Source: Haloglomus salinum (GTDB lineage: Archaea > Halobacteriota > Halobacteria > Halobacteriales > Haloarculaceae). From it: a stretch of DNA of 64,000 bases. The notes beneath the pieces were generated by a model. It searched no databases. It saw nothing but the letters and a program-made list of their open reading frames with translations, and was not told the DNA's origin. The DNA lies in NCBI RefSeq assembly GCF_024298825.1, contig NZ_CP101153.1, positions 2,790,001-2,854,000 on the forward strand, read 5' to 3'. This document shows positions 16,900-25,670 of this stretch, in pieces (position 1 is the stretch's first letter; each line of letters opens with the position of its first letter). A program made the position numbers and the translations under genes.

Positions 16900-18283
16900 C
16901 CGACTCACCCCCGGTGGCGGCCGCCTGGCCGCCGGGCTTGCCCGGTCCGTCGGTCGACCCTGGCCGCTCCGAGAGGTCGACACTGGAGGCGGTCTCCTTG
17001 CGGTGGCCGAGCAGTCCTTCCGACCGGTTCTGCATCAGGTAGACGAGGACGACGCCGAGGAAGACGAACTTCAGGTTCGGCGTCTGGACGACGAGGTAGC
17101 CGAGCCACGTCAGCGGGTCGAGGGAGGTGAGTGCGACCCAGAAATTGGCCGGCTCCGGTAGCCCACCGCCGGTGGTGTACTGGGCACCGGCGTTGATGAG
17201 GCCGGCGAGCCGGCGCGGTCCCTGTAGCAGCAGCGCGGCGAACACCGCGCCGCCGACGACGCTCCCGGTATTCGACCCGGACCCACCGACGATGAGGGCG
17301 GTGAACACGTAGAACGTGATGAGCGGCCGGAACGTGTTCGGGTTGACGTAGCCGAACGTGCCGTACCAGAGGATGCCGGCCAGCCCCATCATCGCGCTGC
17401 CGAGCATGAACACCTTGATCTTGAACAGCCGGGTGTCCTTCCCGAGCGACTGGGCGACGAGTTCGTCCTCTCGGATGGCCTTCAGCACGCGGCCGAACGG
17501 GGAGTAGCCGACGCGCTGGACGAGGAGGTAGTAGGCCGGCAGCACCAGCAGTACGATGAACGCGGTGTAGGTCGTGGCCTCGACGACCTGGGGGATGATG
17601 CCGACCGCGTCGCCGACGGAGACGAGCACGTCACCGACCGGCTGGAGGGGTCCGTCGAACAGGAACTCGAGCGGGTTCCCGATCGGCGTGCTGATGCCGC
17701 GACCGCCGCCGGTGCCGAACTCCAGGCCGAACAGGTTCACGACGTTGTACTGGCTCGAAGTCGGGTCGGTGACGGTCCCGGAGAAGGTGTCCGCCAGCAG
17801 GGTGAGCCGGATGATCTCCGAGAAACCGACGGTGACGATGGCGAAGTAGTCCGCGTCGAGCTGGAGTGCCGGGAGCGCGGCGATGCCGCCGACGATGGCC
17901 GCCGCGAGGACGCCGCCGAGGACGGCGACCGGCACCGGCAGCCCCAGCCCCGGTGGGAGCCCATCCGGCGACCCGGCCAGGATGGACATGGTGTAGACGC
18001 CGATCGCCATGAACCCGGCGACGCCGATGTTGAACAGGCCGGTGTACCCCCAGTGGAGGTTCAGGGCGAGCGCGAGGATGGCGTACACGCCCGACAGGAA
18101 GAGGATGGACTGGAACGTCTGGAACGCGGCGTTGACGATTGTAGCATCGGCGAGGAACGCCTGCAGCCCGCCGATGAGGAAGTAGAGCGCGCCGATGCAC
18201 AGCAGCAGCACGGCGATGAGGACGGTGTCGTCCTCGGTGAGGGCGTCGGGGAGGGCCGACCGGGCGCGGCCGCGGATGCTCAT
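16892..18283 (-). CDS. livM: Branched-chain amino acid ABC transporter permease LivM-like
   Basis: 463 residues starting MSIRGRARSALPDALTEDD, chosen because the ATG at 18283 overlaps the livH stop as ATGA. Hydrophobic segments cover about 10 helices. LALNLHWGYTGLFNIGVAGF and the cytoplasmic loop FGRVLKAIREDELVAQSLG (the coupling EAA-like loop) are LivM marks. The C-terminal 50 residues are a hydrophilic, Gly/Ser-rich tail, and the central loop is longer than in bacterial members. Confidence 0.92.
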   Translation of the reverse strand: MSIRGRARSALPDALTEDDTVLIAVLLLCIGALYFLIGGLQAFLADATIVNAAFQTFQSILFLSGVYAILALALNLHWGYTGLFNIGVAGFMAIGVYTMSILAGSPDGLPPGLGLPVPVAVLGGVLAAAIVGGIAALPALQLDADYFAIVTVGFSEIIRLTLLADTFSGTVTDPTSSQYNVVNLFGLEFGTGGGRGISTPIGNPLEFLFDGPLQPVGDVLVSVGDAVGIIPQVVEATTYTAFIVLLVLPAYYLLVQRVGYSPFGRVLKAIREDELVAQSLGKDTRLFKIKVFMLGSAMMGLAGILWYGTFGYVNPNTFRPLITFYVFTALIVGGSGSNTGSVVGGAVFAALLLQGPRRLAGLINAGAQYTTGGGLPEPANFWVALTSLDPLTWLGYLVVQTPNLKFVFLGVVLVYLMQNRSEGLLGHRKETASSVDLSERPGSTDGPGKPGGQAAATGGESDE

Positions 18284-19419
18284 GCGGTTGTCACCCCTCC
18301 GAAGAGTCCCGCCGGACGGTAGAGCAGGACGAGAATCATGACACCGAACGCCGCGACCCGCGGGAACCCGGAGGGGAGCCACACGAGCGCGATTCGGGAG
18401 GCGACACCGATGATGATTCCGCCGCCGATGGCGCCGTAGACGGAGCCGATACCGCCGAGGATGACGCCCGAGAAGATGAACAGCAGGAGCCGCCAGCCGA
18501 AGTTGAAGGAGAGGACACCGCGTTCGAGGATGATGAGGAAGCCGGCGACACCGGCGAGCCCGCCGCCGATGACCCACGTGGCGCGCACGACCCGCTCGGT
18601 CGGGATACCGGTGACCTGTGCGAGCGCCTTGTTGTCCGACATCGCCCGCATTGCCTTCCCGAGTTTCGTGTACTGCAGCAGGAGATGGACCCCGAGCATC
18701 AGACCGACCGCCACGACGATCATAATGCCCTCGTGGAGGTTCAGCGTGTAGATACCGAAGAGGTCCATGGAGGGCAGCGATTCCGGATTCGTGGATGTGA
18801 CCCCGCGGGTACTGGGCGACCAGACGAACACGATGAGGTACCGGAGCGCCAGCGCGACGCCGATCGAGGCGATGAGCAGCGAGATGCTGCCCTTGTCACG
18901 CATCGGTCGGTACACGGCCCGGTCGAGCCCAAGCACCAGCACGACGCTCACCACCGCCGCGACGATGAAGCCGACCAGAACCGCGAACGGTGAGGTCCAG
19001 GCCGACACCAGGGACGGGGCGTTCAGCAGGATGACCTCTCCGAACGTCACGTCGAGCCCGTCGAGGGTGAACAGCGCCACGACGTACGCGGCGGCCCAGC
19101 CGGAGAACGCCCCGGCGGTGAGGTAGTCACCGTGGGCGAAGTTCGCGAACCCGAGGATACTGTACGTCATCGATAGCCCGACACCTGCGAGCGCGATGAT
19201 GAGCCCGAGGATGAGCCCGTCCATCAGGAACCCGACCACGTTCGCGACCGGAATCTCCCCACCGATGAGGTGGATACCACCGGGAGCGATTCTGACGCCG
19301 CCGAGCTTCGCCAGCAGGTCGACAAGCAGGTAGAGGCAGGCGACGGCGAGGAGTAGTACCGTCGGACGGCGCAGATAACTCCGGAGACCGTCGTCGGCCT
19401 GTGACTCAGCTACACCCAT
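18280..19419 (-). CDS. livH: Branched-chain amino acid ABC transporter permease LivH-like
   Basis: 379 residues, first gene of the livHMGF operon. It has about 8-9 hydrophobic segments. GVGLSMTYSILGFANFAHGD and the loop GKAMRAMSDNKALAQVTG, which docks to the ATPases, are typical of LivH. The N-terminal ~35 residues are hydrophilic. The intergenic region to pgk (19420-19559) holds promoters for both. A CTTTTACT stretch at about 19453-19460 on the minus strand is a weak TATA candidate. Confidence 0.93.
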   Translation of the reverse strand: MGVAESQADDGLRSYLRRPTVLLLAVACLYLLVDLLAKLGGVRIAPGGIHLIGGEIPVANVVGFLMDGLILGLIIALAGVGLSMTYSILGFANFAHGDYLTAGAFSGWAAAYVVALFTLDGLDVTFGEVILLNAPSLVSAWTSPFAVLVGFIVAAVVSVVLVLGLDRAVYRPMRDKGSISLLIASIGVALALRYLIVFVWSPSTRGVTSTNPESLPSMDLFGIYTLNLHEGIMIVVAVGLMLGVHLLLQYTKLGKAMRAMSDNKALAQVTGIPTERVVRATWVIGGGLAGVAGFLIILERGVLSFNFGWRLLLFIFSGVILGGIGSVYGAIGGGIIIGVASRIALVWLPSGFPRVAAFGVMILVLLYRPAGLFGGVTTA

Positions 19420-19559
19420 GTCTACAATTCACGGTGTTGATGACGGGGCGTCAGTAAAAGAAGTATCGCTCGACCATGGTAAGGCGCTGGAATATGGGTT
19501 CAGGCCCCGCCCAACGGGGGAACGCAATACCTTTGCCCCGTCCCCGGCGACGAGCGAAC

Positions 19560-20777
19560 ATGCTACGGACGCTGGCGGACCTCGACGCCACTGGGACCAC
19601 CCTCGGGGTTCGGGTCGACATCAACAGCCCCCTCGAGGGGGGTGACCTGGCGGACGACTCGCGGGTCCGTGCCCATCTGGATACGCTCTCCGAGCTGCTG
19701 GACCGCGACGCCCGGGTCGCGGTGCTGGCCCACCAGGGACGCCCCGGCGGCGACGAGTTCGCCGACCTGTCCTCGCACGCCGCCCGCCTGGACGAACTGC
19801 TGGACGCGCCGGTCGACTACTGTGACGCCACGTTCACCGCCGCCGCCCGCGACCGCGTCGACGCCCTGGACGACGGGGAGTGTGTCGTCCTCGAGAACAC
19901 GCGCTTCTACTCCGAGGAGTACATGGAGTTCGACCCCGAGGTCGCCGCGGACACGTTCCTCGTCCGCAAGCTGGCGCCCGCGCTCGACGCGTACGTCAAC
20001 GACGCGTTCGCCGCGGCGCACCGCTCACAGCCCTCGCTCGTCGGCTTCCCCGTCCACGTTCCCGGCTACGCCGGCCGCGTCATGGAGCAGGAACTGGACG
20101 TACTGGGCAGTATCGAGTCCACCCCGGAGCCACGCATCTACGCGCTCGGTGGGGCGAAGATCGTCGACTCGCTCGACGTGGCCCGCTCGGTCCTCGAACG
20201 CGGCCTCGCGGACCACGTACTCGTCTCCGGCATCGTCGGGAACGCCTTCCTGCTGGCCGACGGCGTCCAGCTCGGGGCCGCCAGCGCGCACGTCGTCAAC
20301 GAGCGCTCGGCCGAGGCCGTCAAGCGCGCCGGCGACCTGCTGGACGACTTCGGCAGCCGCATCCACCTCCCCCGGGACGTGGCCGTCGAGCGCGGTGGCG
20401 AGCGGGTCGAACTCGACCTCGACGAGCTACCCTCGGAGAACGCCGCCATGGACATCGGGGCGAAGACGGTCGCCGCCTACGCCGAACTCCTCGAGGACGC
20501 CGGGACGGCCATCCTCAACGGCCCCGCGGGCGTCTTCGAGGAGGAGCTGTTCGCGACCGGGACGAAGGAGCTGTTCGGGGCGGCCACGCGCTCGGAGTTC
20601 AGTATCGTCGGCGGCGGCGACACGGCCGCGGCGCTACGCCAGCTGGGCGTCGAGGGGTTCGACCACATCTCCACGGGCGGTGGCGCGGCGCTCCGGATGC
20701 TGACCGGGGAGTCGCTCCCGGCCGTCGAGGTGCTCCGTGAGGACTGGCAGACGGAGTCGCCCCCGGACGCGGCGTGA
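19560..20777 (+). CDS. pgk: Phosphoglycerate kinase
   Basis: 405 residues starting MLRTLADLDATGTTLGVRVDINSP. GVRVDINSP and LAHQGRPGG are the N-terminal 3-phosphoglycerate sites. YALGGAKIVDSLDV and LNGPAGVFEEE are the nucleotide sites, and FSIVGGGDTAAAL near the C-terminus is the conserved Gly-rich loop. It acts in glycolysis/gluconeogenesis in the cytoplasm. The acidic composition fits high salt. The stop overlaps the start of a GNAT gene (GTGA), indicating a two-gene operon. Confidence 0.97.
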   Translation: MLRTLADLDATGTTLGVRVDINSPLEGGDLADDSRVRAHLDTLSELLDRDARVAVLAHQGRPGGDEFADLSSHAARLDELLDAPVDYCDATFTAAARDRVDALDDGECVVLENTRFYSEEYMEFDPEVAADTFLVRKLAPALDAYVNDAFAAAHRSQPSLVGFPVHVPGYAGRVMEQELDVLGSIESTPEPRIYALGGAKIVDSLDVARSVLERGLADHVLVSGIVGNAFLLADGVQLGAASAHVVNERSAEAVKRAGDLLDDFGSRIHLPRDVAVERGGERVELDLDELPSENAAMDIGAKTVAAYAELLEDAGTAILNGPAGVFEEELFATGTKELFGAATRSEFSIVGGGDTAAALRQLGVEGFDHISTGGGAALRMLTGESLPAVEVLREDWQTESPPDAA

Positions 20778-21301
20778 CCGACCGGGACGCCGCGCCGCCG
20801 GATGTCGTCGTCGAGCGTGGCGAGACGGACGATGCCGAGGCGGTCGCGGACTGCTGGGTCGCACTGGCCCGGGACCAGAAGGAGTACGGCTCCCGACTGT
20901 ACGCGGACCGCAACCGCAGTGCGGCCCGCGAGGCCGCTCTCCGCCACGCCGTCACAGGTGGGCTGTTCGTCGCGCGCCGCGTCGAGCACGAGCGCTCGGC
21001 CGACGCCGATGATGGTGAGGGCGACGTTCTCGGCTTCGTCACGGCGAGTCCCACCTCGGGTGAGTTCGTCGAAGCGGACGAACGCGGCGCGGTTCGGAAC
21101 CTCTACGTCCGTCCGTCCGAGCGCGGGCGCGGTATCGGGACGGCGCTGCTGGCGGCCGCCGAGGCGCATCTGGAATCCCTGGGTGTAGCCGTGGTGTCGC
21201 TGGAGGTGCTGGCCGGGAACGAGGCCGCGCGTCGATTCTACCGGCGGCACGGCTACGCCGACCACCGGACGGAACTACGGAAGCCCGTCGGGGACCGATA
21301 A
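20774..21301 (+). CDS. GNAT family N-acetyltransferase
   Basis: 175 residues from the GTG that overlaps the pgk stop (GTGA). The acetyl-CoA site is clear: NLYVRPSERGRGIGTALLAA with the RGxGIG loop, followed by a LEVLAGNEAARRFYRRHGY motif (residues about 145-163). The substrate is unknown. Coupling to pgk is likely operonic convenience and says little about its role. Confidence 0.85.
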   Translation: MTDRDAAPPDVVVERGETDDAEAVADCWVALARDQKEYGSRLYADRNRSAAREAALRHAVTGGLFVARRVEHERSADADDGEGDVLGFVTASPTSGEFVEADERGAVRNLYVRPSERGRGIGTALLAAAEAHLESLGVAVVSLEVLAGNEAARRFYRRHGYADHRTELRKPVGDR

Positions 21302-21334
21302 GGTTTCCAGTCACCCGAGCGAACCATCACGCGC

Positions 21335-21408
21335 GCCACGGGAGCTTGGGTGGTCCAAGCACTCGACTTGTAATCGAGAGTTCGTGGGTTCAAATCCCAC
21401 CCGTGGCT
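21335..21408 (+). tRNA. tRNA-Thr (anticodon TGT)
   Basis: The 7-bp acceptor stem GCCACGG (21335-21341) pairs with CCGTGGC (21401-21407). The anticodon stem is CTCGA/TCGAG with loop CTTGTAA (21367-21373), giving anticodon TGT at 21369-21371, which reads ACA threonine codons. The T-arm GTGGGTTCAAATCCCAC is intact. The CCA end is not encoded. No intron is seen. Confidence 0.93.
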
Positions 21409-21603
21409 CCTTCCGTTCTCTCCGGCCGGAAGACGCGGTCTACGCCGCGGTGCCGCCCCGGCGACTGCGAGCCTGCCGTCGTGGCCTTCAGAACGACTCA
21501 CTGGCCTGCAGCCGACCGGGCGGCGTTCAGTTCGAGGTGATACCTGTGGAATCGGTCGCAGAGGGGGGGGAGGGGGCCACGCGCAACTGGACCAGACGGA
21601 CGG

Positions 21604-21858
21604 TCAGCGAGCCGTTCGCGCCTCGTCGACGTACTCCCGCCCGGTCGGCGAGATACGGTAGTAGCCGTCCGTTCCGTCGACCCGGTCGACGAGCCCGGCC
21701 TCCATCAGGAGCTTCAGCCGGCGCTTCAGCGTCCGCTCGGAGAACGTTATCTCTCTGTCAGATTTCATATTGTAGTACAGTACCTTCGGCGGAAGCGCCA
21801 GGCTCACGTCCGCCAGATACTCCAGGATAGCGACATCACGTCGATTCGGCTCCATCAA
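21604..21858 (-). CDS. Small winged-helix protein (PhiH1 repressor-like)
   Basis: 84 residues starting MMEPNRRDVAILEYLADVSL. The pattern ALPPKVLYYNM, then FSERTLKRRLKLLMEAGLV, then DGYYRISPTGREYVD is that of the haloarchaeal PhiH1-repressor-like winged helix family. Many copies occur on chromosomes as well as in viruses, so this alone does not show a provirus. It lies 196 bases downstream of the tRNA-Thr gene on the other strand. The upstream region 21859-22057 is AT-rich. Confidence 0.8.
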   Translation of the reverse strand: MMEPNRRDVAILEYLADVSLALPPKVLYYNMKSDREITFSERTLKRRLKLLMEAGLVDRVDGTDGYYRISPTGREYVDEARTAR

Positions 21859-21897
21859 CCCTATATCGGTCGACTCAGTGTATAATTTTGACGGTAA

Positions 21898-21958
21898 TTT
21901 CAGATATCTGTACTAATTAACGACGGATTGGGGTAGAAAATGCAAAATGGCATTTTCT
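21898..21958. promoter_or_regulatory. Palindrome and hairpin between PhiH1-like and UPF0058 genes
   Basis: CAGATATCTG (21901-21910) is a perfect palindrome preceded by TTT. The same TTTCAGATAT core appears at 27141-27150, again as part of an inverted repeat. A perfect 9-bp hairpin, AGAAAATGC-AAAATG-GCATTTTCT, lies at 21935-21958. They may be operator sites for the winged-helix protein or ends of RNAs. Confidence 0.4.
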
Positions 21959-22057
21959 GGTGCTATTCGGGCGCCGGAACGGCCGAATCCTGCGAAGGAC
22001 TACCACGGAGCTCGGGGTCCGGCCGCATCCGGCGGCAGTTAGGTCCGGAATCGGTCG

Positions 22058-22288
22058 TCAGTCCGCGTCAGCGTGCATCTTCTGACGGTGCTCCATCGCC
22101 TCGGTCAACTCCGCGAGGAGGGTCGTGACGGCCTCCTCCTGTGCTCTCTTCGAGCGGTGGATGGCGCTCGAGGAGACGTCGCATGCGTCGTATTCGGGCG
22201 TAGGGACCGGCTCCCCTGCCTCGCGCTCGTAGTAGTCACGGACCTCCCGGAGCAGGCCGTGCAGGTAGACGAGTTCCTGTTTCCGCAT
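22058..22288 (-). CDS. UPF0058 family protein
   Basis: 76 residues starting MRKQELVYLHGLLREVRDYYE and ending in an all-helical segment, AVTTLLAELTEAMEHRQKMH. The short, helical, MxKxELIxLHxLL start is characteristic of UPF0058, a haloarchaeal/archaeal family of unknown function. The ATG at 22288 is chosen because the family begins there; the frame is open much further upstream only by GC bias. Confidence 0.85.
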   Translation of the reverse strand: MRKQELVYLHGLLREVRDYYEREAGEPVPTPEYDACDVSSSAIHRSKRAQEEAVTTLLAELTEAMEHRQKMHADAD

Positions 22289-22423
22289 GGTGTGTCGTAG
22301 GGACTGGACTCGTAAGGGTCTGTCTCCGAATCCATTCGCGTCCGGCGATTGCCTGCCGACGGAACGGGTGTCGCCGTGTGGTGAACGCGCAAGCGTTTTG
22401 CCGCGGCCCGCTGGGACGACGAT

Positions 22424-23230
22424 ATGGCCGGGCCATCCGCACCTGCCCTCGTGACGGCGGTTCTGGTCTCGGTCGCGGGGCTGCTCGCCGTCGGTGTCGT
22501 CGCCTGGGTCGGACCCCCGGTCACGCGCCGGGTTGTTCTCGCCGGAACCCCGTGGATGGTGGTCGGGGGGCTCCTCCATCCGCTGGCGACCACCGGTGTC
22601 TACGACGGCCCGCTCGCCCCGGCACTGGGGTCGCCGCTGGTCGTGCCCGTGACGGTCGTGCTGGCGACGGTGCTCTGGATTCCGCTCGTCCAGGCCGGCC
22701 ATGTCCGTGCCCGTATGGACCCGGCCGGGTATCTGGCCGCGAGCGGGGCCGGCGTCGGGCTTCCGGTGCTGGCCGTGATGTTGCTTGCGGGGCGTGCCAC
22801 CGTCGCCACACTCGTACCGCTCGCGCTGGCTCCGGTGGTGGCCGCTATCGCCGCGGCGGCGGTCGTGCTCATCCTCGGTCTGAGCGCCGCCCCCGCGCTG
22901 GCGGCGGCGCGCTCGCTCGCCCTGCTCGCGGTGTACGCTCAGGCGTTCCACGCCGTCGCCGTCGTCGTGGCGGTCGACGCGCTGGGGATGCCCGCCAGCG
23001 GCCCGCTCGCTCGTGTAGCCGTCGGACTGGGGGCCCCCCTCGTCGATGGGTTCGGCGTCGCCTGGCCGTTCCTGTTCCTGAAACTGTGTGCCGTCGCGCT
23101 GCTGGTCGTCGGACTCGGGCGGCTCGCCGAACACCGCGAGACGGCGGCGTACGTGCTGCTCGGCACCGTCGCCGCGCTGGGTGTCGGGCCCGCGGTCGCA
23201 GTGCTGGTCTCGGCGACGCTCCTCGCGTAA
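22424..23230 (+). CDS. DUF63-like multi-pass membrane protein
   Basis: 268 residues, largely hydrophobic with about 8 segments. WMVVGGLLHPLATTGVYDG near residue 45 and AYAQAFHAVAVVVAVDALG-type sequence later resemble DUF63, an archaeal integral membrane family of unknown function. The C-terminal part keeps the FLFLKLCAVALLV helix. It is divergent from UPF0058 and followed by a small membrane protein 50 bases downstream. Confidence 0.72.
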   Translation: MAGPSAPALVTAVLVSVAGLLAVGVVAWVGPPVTRRVVLAGTPWMVVGGLLHPLATTGVYDGPLAPALGSPLVVPVTVVLATVLWIPLVQAGHVRARMDPAGYLAASGAGVGLPVLAVMLLAGRATVATLVPLALAPVVAAIAAAAVVLILGLSAAPALAAARSLALLAVYAQAFHAVAVVVAVDALGMPASGPLARVAVGLGAPLVDGFGVAWPFLFLKLCAVALLVVGLGRLAEHRETAAYVLLGTVAALGVGPAVAVLVSATLLA

Positions 23231-23280
23231 GCCGGGCGAGTGGCCGTCGGAGTAAAGACCGCCCGTGCGAGAGGGTCGCT

Positions 23281-23511
23281 ATGGAGACCGCAGACGACCC
23301 GGCCGGTGTCGCCGTCGCACTGCTCCTGGGGGCTGGCGTCGGTGTCGCGCTCGCCGTTCCGGCGCTCCCACCGGGTGGCCTCACGGTCAGTGTCGGCGGA
23401 TTCACGCTGGACACCGTCGGGACGGTGCTGGTGGTGAGTGCGCTGTCGGTACTGCTGTTGCCACTCATGCTGATGACACTCTACCAGCTGTTCTCGCTCG
23501 CGGACCGGTAG
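23281..23511 (+). CDS. Small two-helix membrane protein, unknown
   Basis: 76 residues with two hydrophobic stretches (about 10-30 and 44-68) and a short polar N-terminus (METADDPAG). The ending LMTLYQLFSLADR is amphipathic. It follows the DUF63-like gene on the same strand and converges on an acyl-CoA dehydrogenase 15 bases away. I do not recognise a family. Confidence 0.55.
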   Translation: METADDPAGVAVALLLGAGVGVALAVPALPPGGLTVSVGGFTLDTVGTVLVVSALSVLLLPLMLMTLYQLFSLADR

Positions 23512-23526
23512 CGCCGACGGTCGGCG

Positions 23527-24672
23527 CTACTTCTGCAGTTCGCGGGCGATGATGTTCTTCTGGATTTCGGTGGTGCCCTCGTAGATCTGGGTGATCTTGG
23601 CGTCGCGGTAGAACCGCTCGGCGTCGAAGTCGTCGACGTAGCCGGCGCCGCCGTGGATCTGCACGCACTCGTTGGCGACGTCCACCGCTACACGGCTCGC
23701 GTACTCTTTGGCCATGGAGGCCAGCGTCGTCAGCTGCTCGTCGAGGTTGTCGACGGACCACGCCGATTTGTAGGTCAACATCCGGGCGGCCTCCAGCCGG
23801 GTGTGCATGTCGGCGAGTTTGTGCTGGATGGCCTGGAACTCGCCGATGGGCTGGCCGAACTGCTCGCGCTCGCCCGCGTAGTCGAGCGCACGCTCGGCGG
23901 CGCCCTTCGCGATGCCGACACCCTGTGCCGCGACCTGGGTGCGGGTCTCGTCGAAGAACTGCATCTGCTGCAGGAAGCCCGCACCGCGCGTCCCGACGAG
24001 GTTCTCCTCGGGGACACGGACATCGTCGAAGATGAGTTCCGCCGTGTCGGACGCGCGAATCCCCATCTTGCCCGTGATCTTGTCGGCCTCGAAGCCATCG
24101 CGGTCGGCCTCGACGATGATCTGACTGAAGCCGTTGTAGCGGCCCTCCGCATCCGGGTCCGTCCTGCAGAGGACGACGAAGAAGTCGGCGACGGAACCGT
24201 TCGTGATCCACATCTTGTTGCCGTTGACGACCCACTCGTCGCCGTCCTTCTTCGCGCGCGTGCTCACGCTGGAGACGTCCGATCCCGTATCGGGTTCGGA
24301 GATGGCCGAGCCCATGATAGCGTCACCGGCAGCGAGCGGCGGGAGGTACTCCTCCTTCTGCTCCTCGGTCCCGAAGCCGATGATGGCCTCGCTTCCGAAC
24401 GCGGTGCCGAGGACGGAGCCGCCGACGCCGGGGTCGGCCGCGTACAGTTCCTCGATGATGATGGCCACGTCGAGTGCGTCGTAGCCCGCCCCACCGTACT
24501 CCATGGGGATCTGCGCGCCGGTGAGCCCCATCTCGGCGCCCTTCTCGACGACCTCGTGCGGGAACGTCTCCGCCCGGTCGTACTCCTGTGCGACCGGCCT
24601 GATCTCGTTCTCGCCGAAGCGCCGGACCTCCTCGCGGATCTGCTGTTGCTCGTCGGACAGCTCGAAGTCCAT
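23527..24672 (-). CDS. Acyl-CoA dehydrogenase (copy 1)
   Basis: 381 residues with the full family order: an N-terminal helical domain ([19 protein letters not shown]), a central beta domain with [13 protein letters not shown] and WITNGSVADFFVV (FAD and substrate contacts), and a C-terminal helical domain with [12 protein letters not shown] and the IYEGTTEIQ motif carrying the expected catalytic Glu. It should oxidise an acyl-CoA to the 2-enoyl-CoA and pass electrons to ETF. It is very similar to the copy at 27433-28587, including a 77-base identical stretch at 23537-23613. The chain-length preference is unknown. Confidence 0.93.
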   Translation of the reverse strand: MDFELSDEQQQIREEVRRFGENEIRPVAQEYDRAETFPHEVVEKGAEMGLTGAQIPMEYGGAGYDALDVAIIIEELYAADPGVGGSVLGTAFGSEAIIGFGTEEQKEEYLPPLAAGDAIMGSAISEPDTGSDVSSVSTRAKKDGDEWVVNGNKMWITNGSVADFFVVLCRTDPDAEGRYNGFSQIIVEADRDGFEADKITGKMGIRASDTAELIFDDVRVPEENLVGTRGAGFLQQMQFFDETRTQVAAQGVGIAKGAAERALDYAGEREQFGQPIGEFQAIQHKLADMHTRLEAARMLTYKSAWSVDNLDEQLTTLASMAKEYASRVAVDVANECVQIHGGAGYVDDFDAERFYRDAKITQIYEGTTEIQKNIIARELQK

Positions 24673-24713
24673 ACCCCACGCTAGAGCGGTGGGTGAAAAA
24701 CGGTTGCCCCGAG

Positions 24714-25166
24714 TTACTCGTACTCCCCTTTGCCGATGTCGGGCTCGGGCTGGGGCGTCATGTTGATGCGGAGCTGGGGCAGGTAGAGCGCGAGGTCCGT
24801 CGTGGTGATGATGCCGACGGCCTTGCCGTCCTCGGCGACGGGGAGCTTCTTGACGCCGTTGTGACCCATCCGCTCGCCGGCGACGCGGGCCGACTCGTTC
24901 GGTCGGATGGTGACGACGGGGTCGGACATCAGCTCCTCTACGGTCGTCGTTTCGGGGTCCATCGCGTTCCCGACGCTCTCGACGACATCCATCTCGGTGA
25001 TGATGCCATCGATGATGTCCTCGCCGATGATCAGCGAGCCGATTCCCTCGCTGGAGAGGATCTGTGCGGCCTCGGCGATGGTGGTGTCGGCCGGCACGGT
25101 GCGAACCGGCGATGTCATGATCTCGCTCACCGGTGTGTCGATCTCCGAGTCTTGCTCCTCCGTCAT
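24714..25166 (-). CDS. Protein with two CBS domains
   Basis: 150 residues made of two CBS units: VSEIMTSPVRTVPADTTIAEAAQ to GIITEMDVVESVG, and VEELMSDPVVTIRPNESARVAGER to VGIITTTDLALYLP. CBS pairs usually bind adenosine nucleotides and regulate other proteins. There is no attached effector domain. It sits 41 bases upstream of acyl-CoA dehydrogenase copy 1 on the same strand, so the two may share a transcript. Confidence 0.92.
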   Translation of the reverse strand: MTEEQDSEIDTPVSEIMTSPVRTVPADTTIAEAAQILSSEGIGSLIIGEDIIDGIITEMDVVESVGNAMDPETTTVEELMSDPVVTIRPNESARVAGERMGHNGVKKLPVAEDGKAVGIITTTDLALYLPQLRINMTPQPEPDIGKGEYE

Positions 25167-25404
25167 GGGTGGAGGCTGGGGACCCCGAATGATAAGCCTA
25201 CCCGACGACAGTGCGCGGTGAACCGACAGGCGACCGGTTCTCGTACGGTGGCTCCGAGACGGGACGGTGTCCGCACTGCGAGCGGGCGCAGGACTTACAC
25301 CTGCGCGTGTCGTACTGTTCTCCGGCGTGCGGTGGGGCTCCGACCGTCACCTTGGGTAGGGAGACTTTACGACGTCCCCTGCACGCCACCCCGCTCCGTT
25401 TTCC

Positions 25405-25590
25405 TTACCTGCCGTCCCAGTCCATCCGGCAGGTATCGTCACAGAAGTGTGCGCTCCGGACTTCGCCGTCCTCGACCCAGGTAATGACACGGTGTTGCGG
25501 GTCGTTCAGGATCGGCTCGCCGCAGGTTCGACACTGCGGGGCGTCCTCCTCGGTGACATCCTCACCCAGGTCCGAGGTCGGGTCTACCAT
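25405..25590 (-). CDS. Small zinc-finger protein
   Basis: 61 residues starting MVDPTSDLGEDVTEEDAPQC. Two metal-binding pairs are visible: CRTCGEPI and HFCDDTCRMDW (Cys-x2-Cys and Cys-x3-Cys), so it probably binds one zinc ion. The strand pair HRVITWVEDGEV lies between. Haloarchaea have many such very small zinc proteins of unclear role, and this resembles one of the DUF families made for them. The start at 25590 is the only ATG that fits. Confidence 0.7.
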   Translation of the reverse strand: MVDPTSDLGEDVTEEDAPQCRTCGEPILNDPQHRVITWVEDGEVRSAHFCDDTCRMDWDGR

Positions 25591-25670
25591 TACCCGAGGC
25601 CAGACACCGACCCTACTTATGCCCATACTTTCGGCTGCGTTCTTGCGGCAACACTCTCGGCGGGCGATAG

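Noticed and set aside
21335-23000. Integrated provirus beside the tRNA-Thr gene
   Set aside because: Only the repressor-like gene fits. No integrase, capsid gene or second attachment repeat is visible, and the next genes (UPF0058, DUF63) are core haloarchaeal genes.
25211-25404. Possible zinc protein with CPHC and YCSPAC in a plus-strand frame
   Set aside because: The Cys pairs are suggestive, but the frame runs into low-complexity sequence opposite another small gene, there is no promoter-like element, and the spacing is not that of a known family. Left out as unsupported.
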